Below, in pieces: positions 1 through 15,300 of a stretch of DNA of 64,000 nucleotides. Each line of letters starts with the position of its first letter. Positions within the stretch are counted from its first letter, which is position 1. The position numbers were made by a program, and so were the translations under genes. The notes below the pieces were generated by a model. It saw only the letters and a list, made by a program, of their open reading frames with translations. It searched no databases and was not told where the DNA came from. Location: the NCBI RefSeq assembly GCF_964204645.1, contig NC_134027.1, positions 5,568,485 through 5,632,484 on the forward strand. Direction: 5' to 3'. The DNA is from Tubulanus polymorphus. Taxonomy: Eukaryota > Nemertea > Palaeonemertea > Tubulaniformes > Tubulanidae.

Positions 1-13
1 TTCAGGATTTTAC

Positions 14-3000
14 CTTGACTATAAGGTCCCCGGTTTTCAACCCGACTTTATCAGCTGGTGATCCTGCTTCTACATTCGAAATCATTGGATCCATTCCATA
101 ATCCGTGCCTCTGAAAATTTTGTAGCAAAGTAAGAATATCTAAGAATACCTTCAAGTCGTACTAAGAAAGAAAAGGGTAAACCTAACAGGCTGTACTTGG
201 ATAACCTGGTACGTTCAAAAAACCTTCACCGCCACCGACCCCACATCCCTAACACCTGTGAACACCTGTATCAATTATGTATTTGGATATGTTCAAACAC
301 TCGGAATTTGTCTATTGTTTATGGCCAGGTAAACGTACGAGTTTGTTTCATCTTAGCACAGTATGAAACAGCATGCTTTCCCACTTGTGAGAACGTTTCC
401 TGCAAATCCTTCAATAAAAGCAGCACGGGGATGGAGGGCTTGGCTAGCAGTGATGAAATAAACAATAGTAATTTACCCTCTTATACTACATCCGAGCCAT
501 CCATCGGCATCGGCTTGAAATACGACAGATTTGACGTTACCCTTCTTCACTCCATTCTTTGGTTTGACAGTCATCGCCGTCGCTTTTCCATCTGAAAATG
601 TATATCGTATAAATACATCAATAAGAGATATTATCATTATTCGGTTATAAAGGATTTGGAATTCTGACAACTGATAAAAGTAATCTCTAAATACTACTCT
701 ATATATTTCTTTATTCACTCTCTTGATATCATCTGATCTGGGTGGAACGCCATGATATAACGTATAATCTGCTGCTGCCCTTTAAAAGCCGACTAGACGA
801 ATAATGATAGAATGCATCTGTAACTCTGCCTAATGCACCGCGAGAAAGAAAGTCGTAACGTACCAAATGGCGTAAAAGCGAGCTTTCAACGACGAAAATT
901 GCAAGATACGATTGACCGGTGGCTAGATAAAATGAGGGATTGATCTAGCATTCACATTACTCACTAACTAACACGTTATCGATGACCTTGGACACGGGTA
1001 ATGATCGAGCTAAATGATTGAAGATTCTGGTAGAAGGGGTAGAGTAATTGACTGTCTTTTGCGTTTAGTTATAGAGCAGCGTATCATTATCGGTGAAACC
1101 TAGTTGAAACCTAGTTGAAACCTAACTGAAAATTGTTTTCCAGTTAAAATTTTACTACCCAGAGAATCTTTCAAAAGTTTTAGAATATGATATGCATAAC
1201 TTTCGTTGCATAATATCGAATAAAATAATGAATTTAGATAGATCTTTATATATTTGGGATATCATCCAACAAGGTCACTTCGCCGAATGTTGTCTTTATA
1301 AACACCGAAATAGTTTCGAGCTATGCCGTATGAGTAGGTGAAAAATCTTCGCTATTACACCGTGTCTGCTTTCTTGGTTTGATGTCTATGCCAAACTATT
1401 TTTTTAATACCAGGATGTACATGCATATCTAACCATATATTTAAATAGAGTTATGTAACTGCTGATATTAATTAGTTTCGATTATCAGAATAAGCCCAGA
1501 CAGCGGGATGCCGAGCTCGTTAACGAAGGAAATTATTTGCAATTATTGGCCTAGTCGAAAAAATGGCTTCCAAAGTACGATATAATGGAACATGTAATCC
1601 AACAGGGAGGCAATATTGTATACATTGCGGTGTATAACTTCTCTCATATATTTGTAACTGTGAAGAATTTCAGAATGATACGAAATAACATCTGACACAG
1701 AAAAGAGCTGTTTGCAGACTTCAGTAAGTCAGTGGTACAACATTATAACGCGCCGTAATATATAGTAGACAGCTTTTAGAAAATCAGACAGACCGGCTTA
1801 CATCTTTCTTACAAATACTCTTAAGGGTCTTACGTAGGTGGCTGCCTCCTAAGCTCATGTTTTGGCTGCCAGTATTCTTATTTCTCAGACAGTTTGTTTA
1901 TATGTTTAGTCATTGTTCTCTTTTTCGTATTAATATATCTGTATCAGCTACCTACGATACCTATAGTTCAATAATTTTGCCACAGAACGATCGAGAAGCA
2001 ACAGGGTATTAAAAACACATTTTATGTTCCAGTTTGTGTACTTTTCGAACCCAATGAAATAACGTTTTATGATTCGAGGATAAACGATATCGCAATGATT
2101 CATGAGAATATCAAGGCATCCGTGTCATAATTAAGTCATCTCAACTCCCAAACAACGTACAATTTTCCTCCATTAAAATGTCGTTGACTTTGATTCATAA
2201 ATTGACCTAGCAGCAGCCATTAATGTGTATATCTATGCAGTTATTAAAAATACCACGCATCATTTGCGATGTATTTTGATGAAAATATTGCCTGATAATA
2301 GAAACATTTCTAATCTCGATTAGCGAGACCCACCTTAAATGTTCACTATTTTCCATTTTATGTATTTTGAGATATGGAGTAGCATACAAGGGAATCATTG
2401 AAGAAATATGAAGATTTGGTGCATTTTATTTACATTCCCTCTCGCAGATATTGTTAAGTGGTCTAGAGATTTGATATTTCATGAATATATAACTTCTACT
2501 GAGATTGATGCTTCATTCAGCCTTGAATTCTGAAGTAAGAGACACATTCCGATATGCACGAATCATTGATTTTCAAAACATACACGAATTCAGCTATTGC
2601 CCGAGGCTGAAAGAGTTATGCCTGATAGGAGCAGCTAGTGCATCTTCGTGAAAACAGTTTCGTAAATCAAGTATATGCTCGCAAATCTATTCAGTAGACT
2701 GGAGCCCCTGAGCGCTATATACTCAGTGTCAGAGATTCTGTGTCGGTAATTACATTTTAAGCGCCGCTATTCTTCGAGGGCACGTAAATTGTGAGTTGAA
2801 CCCATCAACCGCATTTTCAAGTAAATCCATGAACTCACTTGCGACTGCGTTACAACGGGGAATGTCAAATAAGTCGCACTCGATGGTGGTTCGTATGAAC
2901 GAATACAATTTGATCTCTTTTCAAGGGATTTCGAATAGAATTTCAGTTCATACAACTCAAAAACACGACTCCCCTGCACTCAATTCGAAACGAAAAAGAA

Positions 3001-6000
3001 TTCTCAGAGAATGAATATAAGATAAAGTAACGTGACAAAAGACATTGAAAAAAGACAATCAACAGCAAACATTCATTAACGATTACATATCGTTAGAATA
3101 TTAGTTAACAAATCTAAAGATAGGTCATTGTTGAGATCTCAAAAAAGCATTTTAATGAGTAATAAGAAACATTAAAAGTCATTTTCGTCATTTTTTCTTA
3201 CGGCATGAAAGAGATGGCTTACGTGCTTCATACTTTAAATCAATGGAAATAATACTGTGACAATAACATCATGGTGATAAATTCACAATAGGTTATTAAT
3301 TAAGTATATCAAACAGACACAGAAGAAGCTCGTATTGCGTACTGTAAGTATGCAAAATATTACCTGCCAGGTAACATTTTGACGAATCTGCAATTTCTTG
3401 AATAGAAAGCGTAAAAACGAGGTTAACAGCTGGAGAGGAACCTTAACAACTTACGATTTGTTCCGATTTTTCTGGGTCCACATCCGATTTGATTTTTCAA
3501 TTCAAAGTATAATGCTAATTCCAAACATTTCAAAATCCTACGCGTTATATCAAAATTCATATAAATGTTTGACTATATTCATTTTACAATATTTTCTAGT
3601 TCGTAGTTTTGCTTCCACGCTTTTGATTAAAGCTATCTCGTCATTTGAATAATTTGGTGGAAGACTAGATAATGCATTTTCTATTCGAAAAAAAGGCGTG
3701 AGTAGACTGTAAATCTTGTATCATGTAACGTACTTCTTCGTGACTGAAGCACTGAATTATTATGATTTTTTTTCCAACATCGTAATTTAATTTGTATTCA
3801 GTTATAATGGACATGCATGAAATTCCGAAGTGTTTTCGCAAATATCGCTGATGAGGCGCTCTCGTGACGGAATCATTTCTCGGTTGATGAGAATATTCGT
3901 CATCTCTCGCAATAAATCGCGGTTGCTTGATACAACCATGCTACAAATTTTTACTCAATACTATACTATGTGTGTGCGTTTTATTCATCAATCGTTGATA
4001 TATCGAAATTACACATCCAAAAATGTTCATTTTCATTTTCGTCTAAGGTGATTGAAATCGTCATGCCTTTGCCATCGTTTCTCCATTCTGTATTATATTT
4101 CAATAGTTTCCCATTTGGGGGAAATAGCTTTCATATCAAAAAATAATAATCTAGCGAGGGTGGTGAATCATTAAGGGTACTCACGAGGCATTCGATTGCC
4201 GAAAGCTGCCGTGACGTACATCGTAATCCTATTCGTATTGCGAACAGTCGAGACGGCGTCGTCGTGGCTGATACTACGAAAGCTAGTGTCATTTACTTTC
4301 AATATACGATCTCCGATCTGCAAACCCTACAACGAAATTAAGGATGATTAGATATCAAGAATATTTCTGATCCCCGGTTCAAGAGATGACGAACAATTCA
4401 CTGGAGCACAAAAAGTTGATTCATTAGTGAATAAAAGTTGACGGATCAATGATTCGTCTTGGACCAAAGTTCTGTATCGGCCGGTTACCCATTTACACCC
4501 CAAATATAGATATTTCCATGGTATCAGTATTTCTAAAACATGTTCTAAAACATTGACTGTCCCTGTGTCGGTTGAATCTGTATGGAAGTCGGGAAATCGA
4601 AAGATGCCAAACACTTGTGAATTATTGCTAGGGTCCCGTTTCAGGTCACGTATTCTTGTAGGAAAATTAAAAAAAAAATGTAATAAAGAATTTCCATAGA
4701 TTAATACTGCGCAGTATAATTAATCAGCTAATAGATTGATAGCAATTCGTTTAATTCACCGTTGAGTGAGTTTATGCCGTCAGGATTACCCGTAGATCAA
4801 CGATCGATAGATTACTTCTCAAGGGAAAATTCTCATCATCTCGGGGCCGGGGTTGACTTGTTTTAATGATTAATCAATTTTCTACGCAGGAACGCAACCA
4901 CGCTTCAATACTGCACCATTCGATTTATTAAACACTGCAGCTACGAAACGGTCACAACACTCCAGTTCTTTCTAAAAACTCTGAATCATTAATGCGCAGT
5001 TTACTTTTAATGTTCACAATTACACGAGATTTCTTTTTGCTTTCGTCGCAAAGAACAACACGCCTTTAAAAAATGATAAGAATCATTGATTCTATTACAC
5101 CGCTAACGATCTGGGGCCAGTTGCTCAAAAGTTGGTTAGAGTTAACCAGTGGATAGTTGACATAGTGACAATTAAAAGTTTATTGTTTCAATGGTATCTA
5201 TCCACTGGTTATCTTTAACCAACTTTTGAGCAACACTGGCCCCTGTTTAACATTTCATATACTTCTAATACAACAAATTATGCTCCTTTCGTGCAGTATA
5301 AAAAATCATACACAGACATTTCTTTGAGGGGTTTTACGTATGAAATTACGACAGCCGATGAGCTGTGCAGAATTTGACGCTCTGGTGTTTCAGTCAGATT
5401 TCGAAGGTTTGTTTGAATAGAAAGATCTCTCGACAACGCGTGGAAACAAATACACCAATGTTCCAGAAGAACATTAGAAAATTTCTCATCCCCTGTATTG
5501 TATAACAGAAATCTTCAATTACACCAACAGTCTCAAGTTCGTGGTCAAAACTGACCATAATGAAGGAATAAGAAACAATGAAAAGGAAATCAGTTAGTAG
5601 TCCTCATTGCCCCGCGTATTCATACGGTTTCGGAGCAATGTATTTCATTCATATTAGTTGGAATGTTAGATAGAATCGTCAAGAGTGCAATAAAACATTG
5701 AACGATGTTTCGGATTAGTGTGCGTGTAGATGGGAAATGTTTTACGGCAATGGCCGTTTCGGTTGGCGCTCATTCTGATGTCATCCATGGGCATTCCGAA
5801 AGCGTACAGAATTCGGATGAAATTGTTGAACGTATCAAAATGTTCCCCGTGACGATGCTAAGCTTAACAAGGGATGTTTAATGTATTCGGAAAAAGCCGT
5901 TCGACTCTTCCACTAAATGACGCAGAAGCATTTGACGCGGCATCGAAATGTCAATTGGCTGTCAATTTACAATTGAACAGCCACAGAATTCACATATCGA

Positions 6001-9000
6001 CGGTGAAATTGAGATGGCCGAACGTGTTGAATGTAACAAATAAACTATATCAAACATCTGCGTGCTGTTGGCGAAGAGGGGCCATAATCAATGAGAGAAT
6101 AAAGAGTTGTATCCATTTCAGTAGGGTACGAATACATCGAATGCGGCCTGATATTGATGTTTCGTTTATTTCAACACGCAACAGTCTTATTCTCGTGCGC
6201 CCAATCGGTTCGTCGTGTGGAATCGACAGTTGACGTCGTGTGGCGATTACACTTGAAAACGTTATCATGGGAAAAATCTACGAATGATATTAGGCTCGAT
6301 GTCAATTTAACAAATGGGGTCGTGAAGAGCCAGCAAACATACATCTAACACTGTGATATCCAGAGGCAAATACATTTATTCACAGCAAAGTATTCCCAAA
6401 AAGCAAATTCCGCGAGATATTACGTATATATTTGTACATCTTTTCCAACAATCTAGGCGATGCGGAATAGATAACGCCATGGACGGAAACATACAATATA
6501 CACATATACCCTTAATACTGTTTTGATGTTGCGGAAACGTATAAATGTTTTCATAATTTCTTGTGTAATGCCGTGATCTATGCATTATGAAGCTCGTAAA
6601 GCATAATATAACGAGCGCATTTGTGAAAAATCAAGGATTCCGTAAAAATGTTTGCACCTTTTTAAAAAGAGTATACAAACGTATTGCGAATGGTCGTGTG
6701 TAGTAAGATGTATGTACATAAATCTAAGCCATACCGTTGCATATTTCGTTTCACGTATAATGCAACCTTCACGGAGGTACTTGAAAAAAGCTAAGAGGGT
6801 CTATACAACAGTACTTGGACAGTACTTGGACCCACAGCTGACGATTTATTCAAATGAATTCATTCAATAGTCTATAAGAATAATTGCTTGCAGTCATAGT
6901 CATTCACTCATTTAAGAAAGTTTTTTTTGACGAAAATATATCATAGGCATTGGCGAAACATATATCGAGGTTGATTACTAACCCAATCAGGGATCGCCTC
7001 ACGAGATCCTCTCTCCGAGACCACCTATAATTTCTTTCTCGTTCGTTGATGTACTTACGTGTTTGTATCAATGAAGATTATCGTAAAATGTTTATCAAAT
7101 TTATCGACATAACCTTTCATATACAGGACTAAATTGTTAGACCCTTGAAATTTCCTTTTCATAGTTCGACATAATTGCGTCTTGTATAAATGGGTGATGA
7201 CATTCTTAGAACAACATATAGAAATGGGGTTATCTAGTCTCCGGTATATCAACATGTTATACACCAAATGACTCCCTGGATCTGAAGAAACGATAAAGAT
7301 TGATAGGTTGGAACCACAGTTCCGGTTTCGAATATGCAGACACAATAGGGAGTCATAGGCGTTAAGAATGTAGCTATTTGTGAGGCCTTACAGTTAATGA
7401 TTCGTAACAAGCTTAGTGATAAGAACGAACTGAAGCACTTACTTGTTTTTCTGCTTGCCCACCTATATCCACGTCGGAGACATAAATTCCAGATCGCACT
7501 TCCTTACCGCCTCGAATACAGAATCCAAGGTCCTCTTCTCCGTAGTGCACCATTTTAACTTTCCGAATTTCTAGCGGTTTGCTAGCTGTAGAATATGCGG
7601 CACTCGGAGGCCGACTGCTTAATTTTCCAGTTGACATCGATTTCGAAACACCCGATTTCGGTACCGGTGCCTTTTTCGTCGGTATCCTATCGGGTTTATT
7701 GAGTTTCATGTCGGGTGGTAAAGAAACTTCCCTGCCTGATTTAGTTTGAGTCGATCGCGTTTTTGTTTTCGTCCTCGAATGTACTATTGCTTGAACGTTA
7801 AAAGTGCTGGCTTCGCGCGATATTGAAGGGCTTGTTTGGGTGCTTTCGCACAGCATTTTACTGCAAGACGCACTTTTTGGCAGCCCTTCAAGAATAACCT
7901 GAATCGACTTATCTGCGCTGTCTTGCCGTGCCAGTTTTCCAGCGTGCTTCTTTCCTCGCAGCGGAGACTCTTTATTATTCAAACCCGCTCTTAGTTCGCT
8001 GCTATTACAATTGGTATCGCCGCCAATGTTCACATCTTCACAGTTACTATTGACGTTTTTAGCGTTGTTGTTCGTCGTCGTCGCGTCTTTCAAGTCATTA
8101 TGACTCGAAGATTTGCTTTCCTTCCGATGTGAACGTTTACCCACACTGGCCTGTCCTGTGTTCAGCGAATTAAGAGAGGTGCGAGACACGGGCCTGGATA
8201 GAGACGAACGAGCGTGTGGCACCGTATCCGTTTTACTATCCATCTTGTCTTTGCTATGGCCCCTGCTGTGATGTTGACCTTGGTGTTTTTCCTTGGATGA
8301 AATATCCTTCGACTTCTTAACACTTATATTTTCCTTATTTGGAGTAGATTCGCGCTGTTTCTCTTTCGTGTGTCTAGTATTCGATGATATATCCTTTTTA
8401 TGGTGAGAAATGTCGTTATCAATAGGTGAATCCCTAGTGCGATTATCTACATACTCTTTACTTATTTTGGGAGCACAAGCCATTTTAGAAATACTGTGCG
8501 AACTATTAGACGCATTACTTTTATTAGAAACGTTTTTTGCTTCTTTGCTTTTGACTTTTAAAGTTTTCTTACCGCTATACAATTCGCCTATATCCGTGGA
8601 AGACGTTCCTGTTGTATCACCATGTGTCATGGGACCATTCTCAAGGTCCTTTTCGTAAATAATATCCAACTGTTTTTCGCTGTATTCATTTACATCCTCT
8701 GACGCGAAAGTTCCGATCGAAATCGGAGATTTCCGACCGTCCGCAGCCTCGTGATCGACGCCACCACTACGAGGCCGCAGAAGACGATTATTGATGTTTA
8801 TTTCACCGACATCCTTCAATTCGATTTTATTCATTTTTGATTCGCCATCAGACTCGACCTGAATCGTGTCAAGCGACAGGCAGCTTACTGCCTCCGTGTG
8901 GTGATTAGCCGCACCATCGTCAACGATTAGCTTGTTTACCACGACACCGATATTATTGCCTGGCTCGTGTCCAGGCTTCAGTACCGATTTACCCACGTTC

Positions 9001-9386
9001 TCAATATCGGAACTATTCAACCTCGCGTCCTCTTTACCACCCGACGACGACGGTGTCGAACCGTTCGGTCCAACGGTTTGTAACTCTCGAAAATTAATTG
9101 CACAAATGGCACTGAAATCAGCTCTCATGCTTTCCGGCAACATGTTACCGATTTCCACCAATAGCAGCAGTTTTTCAGAAGAGTTCACCACCTGTACCAG
9201 CGACGTACATAAAAATTGCACGGATCTTGTTGCCCGGAAATGCTTCAAGGCGGCTTTAAGAATCTCACATTCGTGCTTGTTTAGTAATGTATGCGCTAGT
9301 TGGCGTATAGCTTTACCGCTTCCTTGGTCGTCTGCCATTACTTCCATATTACCGTCTGTTACCGAGAAAATCCCTCGTTTTACCAT
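14..9386 (-). CDS. Whirlin/harmonin-family PDZ scaffold protein, partial (3' end off window)
   Basis: Four exons were resolved: 9386-7443, 4326-4185, 591-477 and 110-14. Frames join exactly (648 codons, then phases 1, 2 and 0) across GT donors and AG acceptors, giving 766 codons so far. Residues 26-100 form a harmonin-homology domain (RQLAHTLLNKHE, then LLLLVEIGNMLPE). A long Ser/Lys/Asn-rich, probably disordered linker follows. A first PDZ domain begins near residue 605 (DLGFCIRGG, GIYVSDVDIGGQAE, GLQIGDRILKVN) and spans the exon 1-2 junction. A second PDZ domain (WLGCSIRGG, VEAGSPADKVGL) is cut off by the window edge. The order HHD-PDZ-PDZ matches whirlin (WHRN) and harmonin (USH1C), which scaffold stereocilia, microvillus or ciliary complexes. 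PDZD7 has its HHD after two PDZs, so it fits less well. The start is the first ATG after an in-frame TAA; ATGs at residues 14 and 17 are alternatives. The family call is secure, the exact orthology is not. Confidence 0.87.
1094..1126. repeat. Short 11-bp tandem repeat in an intron
   Basis: The unit TGAAACCTAGT occurs twice in tandem, followed by a third copy that diverges at its end. It lies in the 3.6-kb intron between the exons at 477-591 and 4185-4326. Nothing else was recognised in that intron. Confidence 0.7.
5113..5243. mobile_element. 131-bp foldback (MITE-like) element, copy 1
   Basis: The ends GGGGCCAGTTGCTCAAAAG and CTTTTGAGCAACACTGGCCCC are inverted repeats, and the similarity continues inward (AACCAGTGGATAG versus CTATCCACTGGTT). 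The whole element can fold into one hairpin. A second copy of exactly the same length lies at 52972-53102, which supports mobility of a short non-autonomous DNA transposon. It has no coding capacity. No target duplication could be fixed with confidence. It sits in the intron between the exons at 4185-4326 and 7443-9386 of the PDZ gene. Confidence 0.8.
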
Positions 9387-12300
9387 TAATAGATACAATT
9401 AACATTCTAACCGCGCATCCCTTACGACGGCTGTAACAAGCCGGCTAGATATGACGAGAATACTGAGTGTTTAAACTGTTAGATGGAACAATTGGCTCAT
9501 CGGATAATTAAGACTAGTCATAAAACCTTATTTACACAAGCTGGTAGGTTTATTACAGGCACACCCGTATACTATCGAATATCCACACACAGTGAGGTAT
9601 GATGGTGCATGTTAATCGTCATTAATTACTATTTCGTATACGATATTTCCATATACGTGTACGTATCCCGAGAACGCGTACCTGTCAGTAACGGTCAACT
9701 GTTTCAATAGCCTACAATACGTATCATCGAATGAGAAAAGAGTCGAAGTTTACGACTAGATTCCGATAGATTGATGTTTTGAACAGAGTACCACTTTTCA
9801 TCACAGGGTTCTGGCGTATTTCATTCATGGCTGCACGATATCAACAACATTCCAATACACCCAATTGAAATCGTATCACGTAACGCGATGATACCATTTC
9901 GAATAGATGTGGTTCATTTAAGAATGGAGATTTCTAATGTAGCACGTGGTTGTCTGTACGAAAAAGACCGGGCGATCTGATTGGTGCTTTTCAATTTCAA
10001 TTCTATCAAAGATTCGCGAAGTTTGATGTTACGTATATACCTCGTACATTCTAGTGTCGAATTTCTTTCTGAAACGATAAAATAAAAAGTGAAAATTTAA
10101 CGAAAACTAACAAGACTGCCATGATGCATGTTGCCTTCGAGACAGGATTTATAGACGGGAAGTTATAGGGCATGTTGTAATATGCGTTTGATATCTTAAA
10201 ACATGATTATTGTACACATGGGAGATAGGTTAGCAGGTTAACTGCTTACAGTCTACGTAAAGAAATTGATTGGTAATTTTTTCGCTCGTTATCTACGAAT
10301 ATAGGACACACACATGAGAAACTCAGTATCTTATCTGTATGTGGGACCAGTCTTTCTTATTAATTTGTTCTATCAAATTGATACGATTTCATCAGTACCA
10401 TACCAGTTATCAGTACAACACTGTTGAAATTAGCTCCTGGCCGATATTCATCAGTAACCGCAACACCAGTGTTTTAGTCGGAAAGGAAAGATTCCCGGCC
10501 ACAGGAAACTAGGTATTTCACGAAATGATTCATATTCCCGGGAAAGTGTTCATCGGTTTAGATATGTTAGATCAATGGCGTATCCCGATCGATGCGACGG
10601 TTCGATCGACAGCGTATAATTCAAACCGGTCGCTTTTTACTCTGAGTCGTTAAGGTGACAGACTCTATATGTCATCATGTACGGTTGAGTTCGGAGAAAA
10701 TTCAGACTGTTTTTATCCGTATCCAGCATATTAACGTCGTTTATCGGCAATCAGCAGAATTGATCCTTTATGCATTGCCCGCTTGAGTGGAGAATAATTA
10801 AATCTATCGGAGCCACCGGATGCCTTATTGAAATCGATTAAATAATCAATAGTCGGCCCCAGTTTATCTAATTATACTAAGGGACCTAGTGTTTTATCCT
10901 TACCTTCGTGAATTTTATCTATTATATATGGTTCTGATATCTTCAAAACGTGTTCTAATTTATCCCATAAACATAGGTCCATAAAAGCATCTTTTATTTC
11001 ATCAGTGTCAGGTAACCAGCAAATTATTTCTCACGAAGGCCTAGGGGGTATACGTTAATCTCCATGTATGTTTATTTAGGCCTGTATACGAATATTTCAA
11101 GCGATGGCAGAAAAGGATTTCCATTAAATCAATGCAACGCTTAAAATGAACTGCGTTCGGTCGATAGGTTTAGAGAATATTGATATTATTGTTCGATGCG
11201 TCAGTTATTGGAAACCACGTTCAATAATGCGATAATTGGTATTTGATTGCTGGTATATGATAGTTGATTGCCGTGTACCGCTTCGGGGTTGTCTAACTAG
11301 CGGCGTTAGGTATGCTAATGAGCATACTTTCATCGGGGTTTAAAAACGAAAATTATATACGTTTTGCACCTTGAATATTAATGGGGTTGGTGAATCGCGT
11401 TTGAATACGCAAAATCCCATCGATGGAAAATGTAAGAGTACATGACAGGCTTTAAAAACATATTCGTCATTCTTGAATGAATTTTAAGGCTGGCAAGCAA
11501 ATATTTGACAGGAACAGTAATTAGTGTGACATGCGTCGATGAAGGGCCCACTTGAATACGTCAGGAGTGTGGCTTCATACTACAGTCATCGCTGTTGTAT
11601 GGACCAAAAAGTAAAATACATACGTATTCAAGAAAGGACCGGCGTCCACATCTCTCTTCACCAGGATAAAATGAGCAACCTCCTGGGGTAAGACTCACAG
11701 TCAATTCTGCAATTATCGGGCAATTACAAAACGGTCTAAGTAGAACAGAAGGACCATAGAATAAACCCGACGGGAATTCGAATGTTCTGGATCAGTCATT
11801 TTCAGTTGTGTTCGTTTGTTGACAGACACACGGTCCCATCACAGTTCAGCCTAATACATCACTTTACCTACATATCGGTGGATTTACTGCGAACCGTGTG
11901 AGAAGAATTCGATATTTTAATGGAAGTCATCCTCCAGAGGGAGAAAAGGCATAAAGGAACGGATATAAATGCTTTTTGCAGCCGCGCAACTTGATAGCGT
12001 TCACCCACAAAACTGAAAATCCCCAGTCTCCTGACACCGCAAAAGTAGCATTGAACTGCTAGAGACAAATCAGTTACTACAAAGTGACGGAATATTTTAC
12101 ATACATATCATTTAAGTCCGCTCAAGAAGATACGTATTGGTTTTTAAGTAGTATTCCCTTTTTAGTCAATGTCTTCAAGATCTTGGAAATTGAAGAATTA
12201 CCACGAAAACCATCAAAACATTTTGTTCATACTTTTAAGAAAATGTTCGTTCCTGAATAGATTTTATCAATGCCATCGGAATTTTTTGCATAGCAAAAGC

Positions 12301-15300
12301 AATATCATATGCATCTCTTGGAGTATTAACCATTGGTGATGAAAGCCACCTGTTGTTAGTGTGACCTTGACCAATAGCGCCTTGAACGCTTGGAAAATGT
12401 AAGTTAAAAAGATACCTTGTTTCTGCTGAAACTAATCAGTAATGCTAACAAATGAATCTTCGGACACAATATCGTTTCTTAGGGAAACTTGTTATAGATA
12501 AATTACATTTACAGCGCGATGCCATATATACGTATTACTATCTCTACTAACTAATACATATTCAATGGCCGCCGTGGATGTTTATTGAACCAAAAGAAAA
12601 GAAGTGATTTATTGCAGCGTTATAGCATATATTGAGCAGCCGATAAACGCAGCAAGATTTACTTGGCGAATCCTGCTTTTGATTAGAAAATCCTTAGGTT
12701 GAAAAGCTTGTGATAAAAGTCCCCAGCAAGACGTGGACTCTTGAAAACCACGAAATATTCTTTCAGGTGTTCCTTTTATCTATATCTATATATTTTGATT
12801 GACGATAGGCGCAAAGAATTGCAGTGAATTCTGAAGTGAATAGACACATAATTGTTACCTACCTCCATTTGATAAAACAGTGGATGATGGAAGGTAGAAC
12901 CTGTCCTCCAAATGCTTTTGTAGAAGTTTAAAGTGAAAATATACGCGTTTAATTAGAAGAAATGTATAGGATCTGAAGGAGCTTACAGTGAACATGGCCT
13001 CCAGATGCTAGCAGTATCAAAAGTATACCTAAAAAAATAACGCAGTTCTAGGTTTATAATCGCCTGATATCCTTGTATATTGTTCACGGCGTAATATTTC
13101 GTAGTGTAATGAACGACGCATGTTTCAAAATATTCGTATCAGATTTTGATTGAAAACATAAAATGCTGCAAATGTCATTTTACATTTTTTTCGCTATTGC
13201 GCAATTAGACAGCATACACGATCGACCATTTATAAATTACAACTGTTAATACAACCTTACAACTGTTTACTTCTAGTTTCGAAAGTCTTTTCATTTAGTT
13301 AATTAGTTTACTGATCTGAGACGTTACACACGATGTAATCGCATTGAATTCCCTCGATGCATTCTTTGACATTTCATGATGAATGTTTATCTGAATAGTA
13401 CACGTAAAGATGTTAACTCAATGTTCTAATGCTAGGATCAATTATATACGGGATCATAGGGGCGAATGTCTTGATAAGTTTATTATCAAAATTTGGCAAT
13501 ATTGCAATAATCAAAGCTATTTTACCTTCAGCTTATCAATCCTATAGGTCCATGTAACTGTGTGTATGTTAGGATATTAGAATAAAGGTGATTAAAGGTA
13601 TTTTCAGCGTTTAGATTTCCACAGCTGTTTCAGTAGTGGTGCTTGATTAGTAAGTCTGCTCGATTGATTAACTTACACTAACACCGGGCCTTAATGATAA
13701 AGTAATTTTTTTAGTAACATATGTACATATAATAAATGTATACTAAATATCCTTTATGAATGCATGCATGATTGTATGATATTTGCGCAGTATTCGTGTT
13801 CATACTCGGTGACATTGTGTCATCACAGTACCGGATTCAGTTGCAGTGGGAAAAAGCTGAGAGGCATGCATTGATGGCCATATGTCATTCCATCGTTGGA
13901 CTTTAGCTGAGTTTTGTTTACATGAATTTATACCTTGGAGCCCAAGACAGAACTGTCAAACATCAAAGTCAAGTGCACATTCAACACGACTCGTAGCTGA
14001 GCTCGTTACTGAGTTCGATATTTAGATGAAAGGCCCTCCAATTGTTATTGGATTACGGCAAACGATAGTAATGGCGTTTATGACTCTCCAAACTGAAACA
14101 GTATTAATTAATCGAATAAAGTATCTGGAGTCAATTTTTCTTCCGGTCTATCGTCAACGCATCGATTAAAGAAATCCAAAAATATTCCTAAAAAAACGTT
14201 ACACAAAATGAATTATGCACATCAATGCGATACGATCGTCTCATCCAGATTGCTTCGCAGTCGATAGCACCCATTTGCAACCGATCGCCTCGTCGTTGTA
14301 AGCCTGGCGTTGCAAACATTGTCAAGTCTCCTTTTTGATAGTTCGGCGCTTAAAATCCCTCCTCAGACAATATATCCATGGAGTGTACTGTCAGATAAAT
14401 AACGGTATTCGTTTCGTTCATGATAATTCCGTAAAGATATGAGGAGCACAAGAGCCTTGCCACAGGAAATTGCCTTTTACAGCAAGAACTGTTACAGAGA
14501 AATAGATGCACGAGTGTTAGTTTTAAGAGACATGGGGGACCGATGACTTTTCCAGGCATATAGCGGGTACAATCGCAGAACACTGTTAGTAAACCAAGGC
14601 AATACTACAAAAAGACCATAAAGTAGCGCACAGAAATGCCAAGAAATCACGAAAGAGATCGATTCAAGACCGTAACGGTTATTAGTGGGGTCAGTAGGAA
14701 CGAACCCCTTTTCCAAGTAGACGGAACACCTACGGATCGTGTTCCTTGTGGTTTTCTTTGTTGAAACTTGTTCTAGAGAAAAAATGGTTTTTCTAAGGAA
14801 AACCTTCCTTTTGTAATATCATCATTCGAGAATGTATACGAATTCTATAACAGGTTGAAAACGTAACACGTTGTATATACACCTTATGTCAGTGAAACTG
14901 ATAAATAAACTGCTAAGAAGCATTAAGAAGATATGTTCTGTTATACAAAACGGTTACGCATATATTCATCTTTAAATTACAGATATATATAAACAGTGAG
15001 TGATTAGGGCAAATGAGTTGAAAAAACTCCCCCAATCCCTTGTATTTAGACAGATATAGTTTCTAAATCAAGAAAAGTCGCTGGGAGGTAAAAACACTCA
15101 AAGAATGCGCAGCCACTAATTTTTCATATGTGCAGCACCTGGAAGACTCCACAGAGAAAATGTCTGTGCTAATGAAAGCAAATAGTTGTAAATTAGCTTC
15201 ACAAACATGATCAGTCATTTTAGGTTGACACCCGATGGTTTTGCCGCAATCGTTCGATGACATCAGCAAACGGAATAAAACGAGTTTTTCACGATCGATT

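Noticed and set aside
5874-6348. Overlapping ORFs of 119, 72 and 64 codons on both strands
   Set aside because: They overlap on both strands within an intron, have no splice context and no family resemblance.
8932-9402. 156-codon plus-strand ORF opposite the HHD exon
   Set aside because: It is an antisense shadow of the PDZ scaffold exon; the minus strand encodes a recognisable domain and the plus frame matches nothing.
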